A stretch of 7,535 bases of DNA from Pseudohongiella sp. (GTDB lineage: Bacteria; Pseudomonadota; Gammaproteobacteria; Pseudomonadales; Pseudohongiellaceae). A program made the translations under genes and the position numbers. Under the pieces are notes generated by a model. That model was given only the letters and a program-made list of their open reading frames with translations, did not search any database and had not been told where the DNA came from. Below, in pieces: positions 5,653-7,535 of this stretch; the first letter of the stretch is position 1; each line of letters begins with the position of its first letter. The stretch is taken from NCBI GenBank assembly GCA_030652635.1, contig JAUSPW010000332.1:1-7535 (forward strand). The letters run 5' to 3'.

Positions 5653-7104
5653 ATGCACTTATCTGTTGTGTCTCGAATACTGGGCGTGCTGCTGATGCTG
5701 TTCAGCTTGTTGGCTTATTTGCCATCTATGCTGGTGTCTTTGATTTACCGCGACGAAGAAGTTTCATCCTTTGTATTTGCACTGATGCTGACCTTTGGGA
5801 CTGGGCTGAGTCTGTGGATTCTGACGTGGCGATCAAAGCAGGAGATGCGGACTCGCGACGGATTTCTGGTGGTAACCATGTTCTGGACCGTTCTCAGCAC
5901 CTTCGGAGCATTGCCATTCCTGTTTTCTCCCGACATGGGGATGACCATTACCGATGCAGTTTTCGAATCCTTTTCTGGATTGACTACGACGGGTGCGACG
6001 GTGCTGACCGGGCTGGATGCCATGCCTCGATCCATACTGTTTTATCGCCAGCAACTGCAATGGCTGGGCGGCATGGGTATTGTTGCACTCGCGGTTGCGG
6101 TGCTGCCGATGCTGGGTATCGGAGGTATGCAGCTGTACCGGGCGGAAAGTCCCGGGCCAGTCAAAAATGACAATCTGGTACCAAGGCTGGCAGAAACGGC
6201 AAAGGCGCTTTGGTATATCTACCTGGGCCTCACAGTAATTTGTGCACTGGCATACTGGGCGGCGGGCATGAGTTTATTTGATGCCATCTGTCACAGCTTT
6301 GCCACCGTTGCTATTGGTGGTTTTTCAACTCACGACAACAGTATCGGGTATTTTGACAGCGACACCATCAATTTGATCGCAGTCTTTTTTATGTTTCTAG
6401 CTGGGATGAATTTTGCACTGCACTTTACAGCCTGGCGACATCGCAGCATCTCACAGTATTTGAAGGACCCAGAAACACGATTTTACGCAGTCATCCTGTT
6501 TGTGCTGGCGGTATTTACGATCGTTGTGCTGTATCTGACAGAAACGTACGACCTGAAAGATGCCTTTATTCATGGTTTGTTCCAGACTGTTTCGATTACC
6601 ACAACAACCGGTTTTGCAACGGCTGATTTCAGTGCGTGGCCCTATGCACTGCCTTACCTATTGATCTACGCCTCAATAGTTGGTGCCTGTGCTGGGTCAA
6701 CGGGTGGCGGTATGAAAGTGATTCGAATCCTGCTCATTTTCAAACAGGGTTTTCGCGAAATTCAGCGGCTTATACATCCCAATGCTGTTATTACAGTAAA
6801 GCTTGGCAGGAATATGGTTCCAGATCGCATCATTGAGTCTGTGTGGGGATTCTTTGCTGTCTATGTGCTTGTTTATCTTGTGTTACTGATCGTTTTGCTG
6901 GCAATGGGAATGGAAGTGTTGACTGCATTCAGTGCCGTCGGTGCCTGTTTGAACAATTTAGGGCCCGGCCTTGAAGGCGTTGCAGCAAACTATGCCGATA
7001 TTTCGGACCCGGCAAAATGGGTGCTCTGTCTGGCCATGTTGCTGGGGCGCCTTGAGATTTTTACATTGCTGGTTTTGTTTATGCCGATGTTCTGGCGACG
7101 TTAG
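5653..7104 (+). CDS. trkH: Trk potassium uptake system, pore subunit TrkH
   Basis: TrkH is the inner-membrane potassium-conducting subunit, a dimer gated by the TrkA ring. The product is 483 aa, the same length as E. coli TrkH, and strongly hydrophobic throughout, with the family's four M1-P-M2 pore repeats. Filter loops are visible at SGLTTTGAT (G114), ATVAIGGFSTHD (222-223), TTTTGFATADF (G320) and LNNLGPGLEG (G437). The intramembrane gate loop after the third repeat is CAGSTGGG (346-353). The conserved LYRAESPGP (161-169), KQGFREIQRLIHPNAV and the C-terminal GRLEIFTLLVLF followed by FWRR are all present. TAA at 5641-5643 in the same frame fixes the start at ATG 5653. The ribosome binding site is weak (GTGGA, 13 nt away), so efficient translation may depend on trkA upstream. 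The gene ends in TAG at the expected family length. Confidence 0.98.
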   Translation: MHLSVVSRILGVLLMLFSLLAYLPSMLVSLIYRDEEVSSFVFALMLTFGTGLSLWILTWRSKQEMRTRDGFLVVTMFWTVLSTFGALPFLFSPDMGMTITDAVFESFSGLTTTGATVLTGLDAMPRSILFYRQQLQWLGGMGIVALAVAVLPMLGIGGMQLYRAESPGPVKNDNLVPRLAETAKALWYIYLGLTVICALAYWAAGMSLFDAICHSFATVAIGGFSTHDNSIGYFDSDTINLIAVFFMFLAGMNFALHFTAWRHRSISQYLKDPETRFYAVILFVLAVFTIVVLYLTETYDLKDAFIHGLFQTVSITTTTGFATADFSAWPYALPYLLIYASIVGACAGSTGGGMKVIRILLIFKQGFREIQRLIHPNAVITVKLGRNMVPDRIIESVWGFFAVYVLVYLVLLIVLLAMGMEVLTAFSAVGACLNNLGPGLEGVAANYADISDPAKWVLCLAMLLGRLEIFTLLVLFMPMFWRR

Positions 7105-7117
7105 AGGTGGGCTCGCT

Positions 7118-7535
7118 TCAGTATACTTGCGCTGGCAAGTCATCTGGTCGTTTTTTGAATCTTTTATATTCCCACTGATACTGAGCGGGAGCAGCTCTCA
7201 CACACTCTTCTACTGATCGGTTTAATGCTGTTGCCGCTAGCACAGGATCCGGGTTGTAGATATCTGCATCTCCGGGGATAAACACGATATCAAAGCCTTC
7301 TCCATTTAGGCGTCGCTTGGCATATGCAAAAATTACAATGGCTTGCGTTTTTGCAGCCAATTTTGGTAAGAGCGTCATGGTAAACGCTTGTGTACCAAAA
7401 AATGGTGCAAAAACACCGCCGTCATTACGAGGCTGCTGATCGGGCAATATTCCCGTTATACCCCCTTTCTGGAGGGCTCGAGTCAAACTCACAACCCCGT
7501 GTCGATTTGTTGGTACAAGCTCAGCACCGGCTCTT
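7118..7535 (-). CDS. Lipid A biosynthesis lauroyl/myristoyl acyltransferase (LpxL/HtrB family), C-terminal part
   Basis: The visible 138 codons enter at the window edge (first whole codon ends at 7532, frame open) and end at TGA 7118-7120. Family features are TNRHGVVSLTRALQKGG, ILPDQQP (visible residues 29-35), GGVFAPFFG (39-47), then FTMTLLPKLA and the C-terminal QYQWEYKRFKKRP. Such enzymes sit on the inner face of the inner membrane and add a secondary acyl chain to lipid A from acyl-ACP. The N-terminal membrane anchor and catalytic HX4D motif would lie outside the window, so activity and chain length cannot be judged. An internal GTG at 7492 is not the start, because the family sequence continues upstream of it in frame. 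It converges on trkH with 13 bp between stop codons. A homologous gene lies near trkA in Pseudomonas, as I recall. I leave the symbol open because lpxL, lpxM and htrB cannot be told apart from this fragment. Confidence 0.9.
   Translation of the reverse strand, partial: RAGAELVPTNRHGVVSLTRALQKGGITGILPDQQPRNDGGVFAPFFGTQAFTMTLLPKLAAKTQAIVIFAYAKRRLNGEGFDIVFIPGDADIYNPDPVLAATALNRSVEECVRAAPAQYQWEYKRFKKRPDDLPAQVY
7119..7156 (+). terminator. Candidate trkH terminator inside the 3' end of the acyltransferase gene
   Basis: ACTTGC (7125-7130) and GCAAGT (7135-7140) form a perfect 6-bp stem around the loop GCTG. An outer CAG (7119-7121) can pair with CTG (7144-7146) across a 3-by-3 internal loop. Six T residues follow at 7151-7156. 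The stem is modest and the gap to the T tract is 4 nt with the outer pairing or 10 nt without it, so this is a plausible but imperfect terminator for trkA-trkH. It lies wholly within the last codons of the opposite-strand gene. Confidence 0.35.

Noticed and set aside
5403..5654. Opposite-strand open frames over trkA, trkH and the other genes
   Set aside because: They lie antisense or out of frame to strongly conserved genes and show no family resemblance of their own.
1..7535. A novel multi-gene system, mobile element, CRISPR array, tRNA or rRNA
   Set aside because: Every long open frame belongs to a known housekeeping family in a familiar order; no direct repeat arrays, transposase-like frames or tRNA-like folds were seen on reading.

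Overview
This window is a housekeeping stretch of a gammaproteobacterial chromosome. All seven protein genes are recognisable. The order dprA (minus), then def-fmt-rsmB and trkA-trkH (plus), then a lipid A acyltransferase gene (minus) resembles, from memory, the origin-proximal region of Pseudomonas and marine relatives such as the Cellvibrionales. The proteins read like close relatives of the E. coli and Pseudomonas forms. Base composition looks near 50% GC and similar throughout, and I see no mobile element, CRISPR array, tRNA or rRNA. I cannot name the genus.

Layout. Positions 27-1130 (minus) hold dprA, the DNA-uptake and recombination mediator. An in-frame amber codon cuts it short, and recognisable DprA coding sequence continues in the same frame to the window edge. 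Positions 1131-1303 are a divergent intergenic region with a plus-facing terminator-like hairpin, an extended -10 promoter with a GC-rich discriminator, and a leader of about 105 nt. Positions 1304-4155 hold def-fmt-rsmB: peptide deformylase, methionyl-tRNA formyltransferase and the 16S rRNA m5C967 methyltransferase. fmt and rsmB overlap by 4 nt. Positions 4156-4235 carry a candidate promoter whose spacer is an inverted repeat. Positions 4236-7104 hold trkA and trkH, the regulatory and pore subunits of a Trk potassium importer. Positions 7118-7535 (minus) are the C-terminal part of a lauroyl/myristoyl acyltransferase (LpxL/HtrB family) that converges on trkH with a 13-bp gap. A candidate trkH terminator lies inside its 3' coding end.

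How the genes work together. fmt and def are the two ends of one cycle: formylation of the initiator Met-tRNA, then removal of the formyl group from nascent proteins. rsmB modifies the ribosome those tRNAs enter, so def-fmt-rsmB is a translation operon. trkA and trkH encode one transport machine. dprA and the acyltransferase are functionally separate neighbours.

I found no undescribed multi-gene system. The points most worth a second look are the amber codon in dprA, non-consensus residues in normally conserved motifs of TrkA (first nucleotide-binding site) and Fmt (interdomain region), and the compact regulatory arrangements upstream of def, upstream of trkA and at the trkH/acyltransferase junction.
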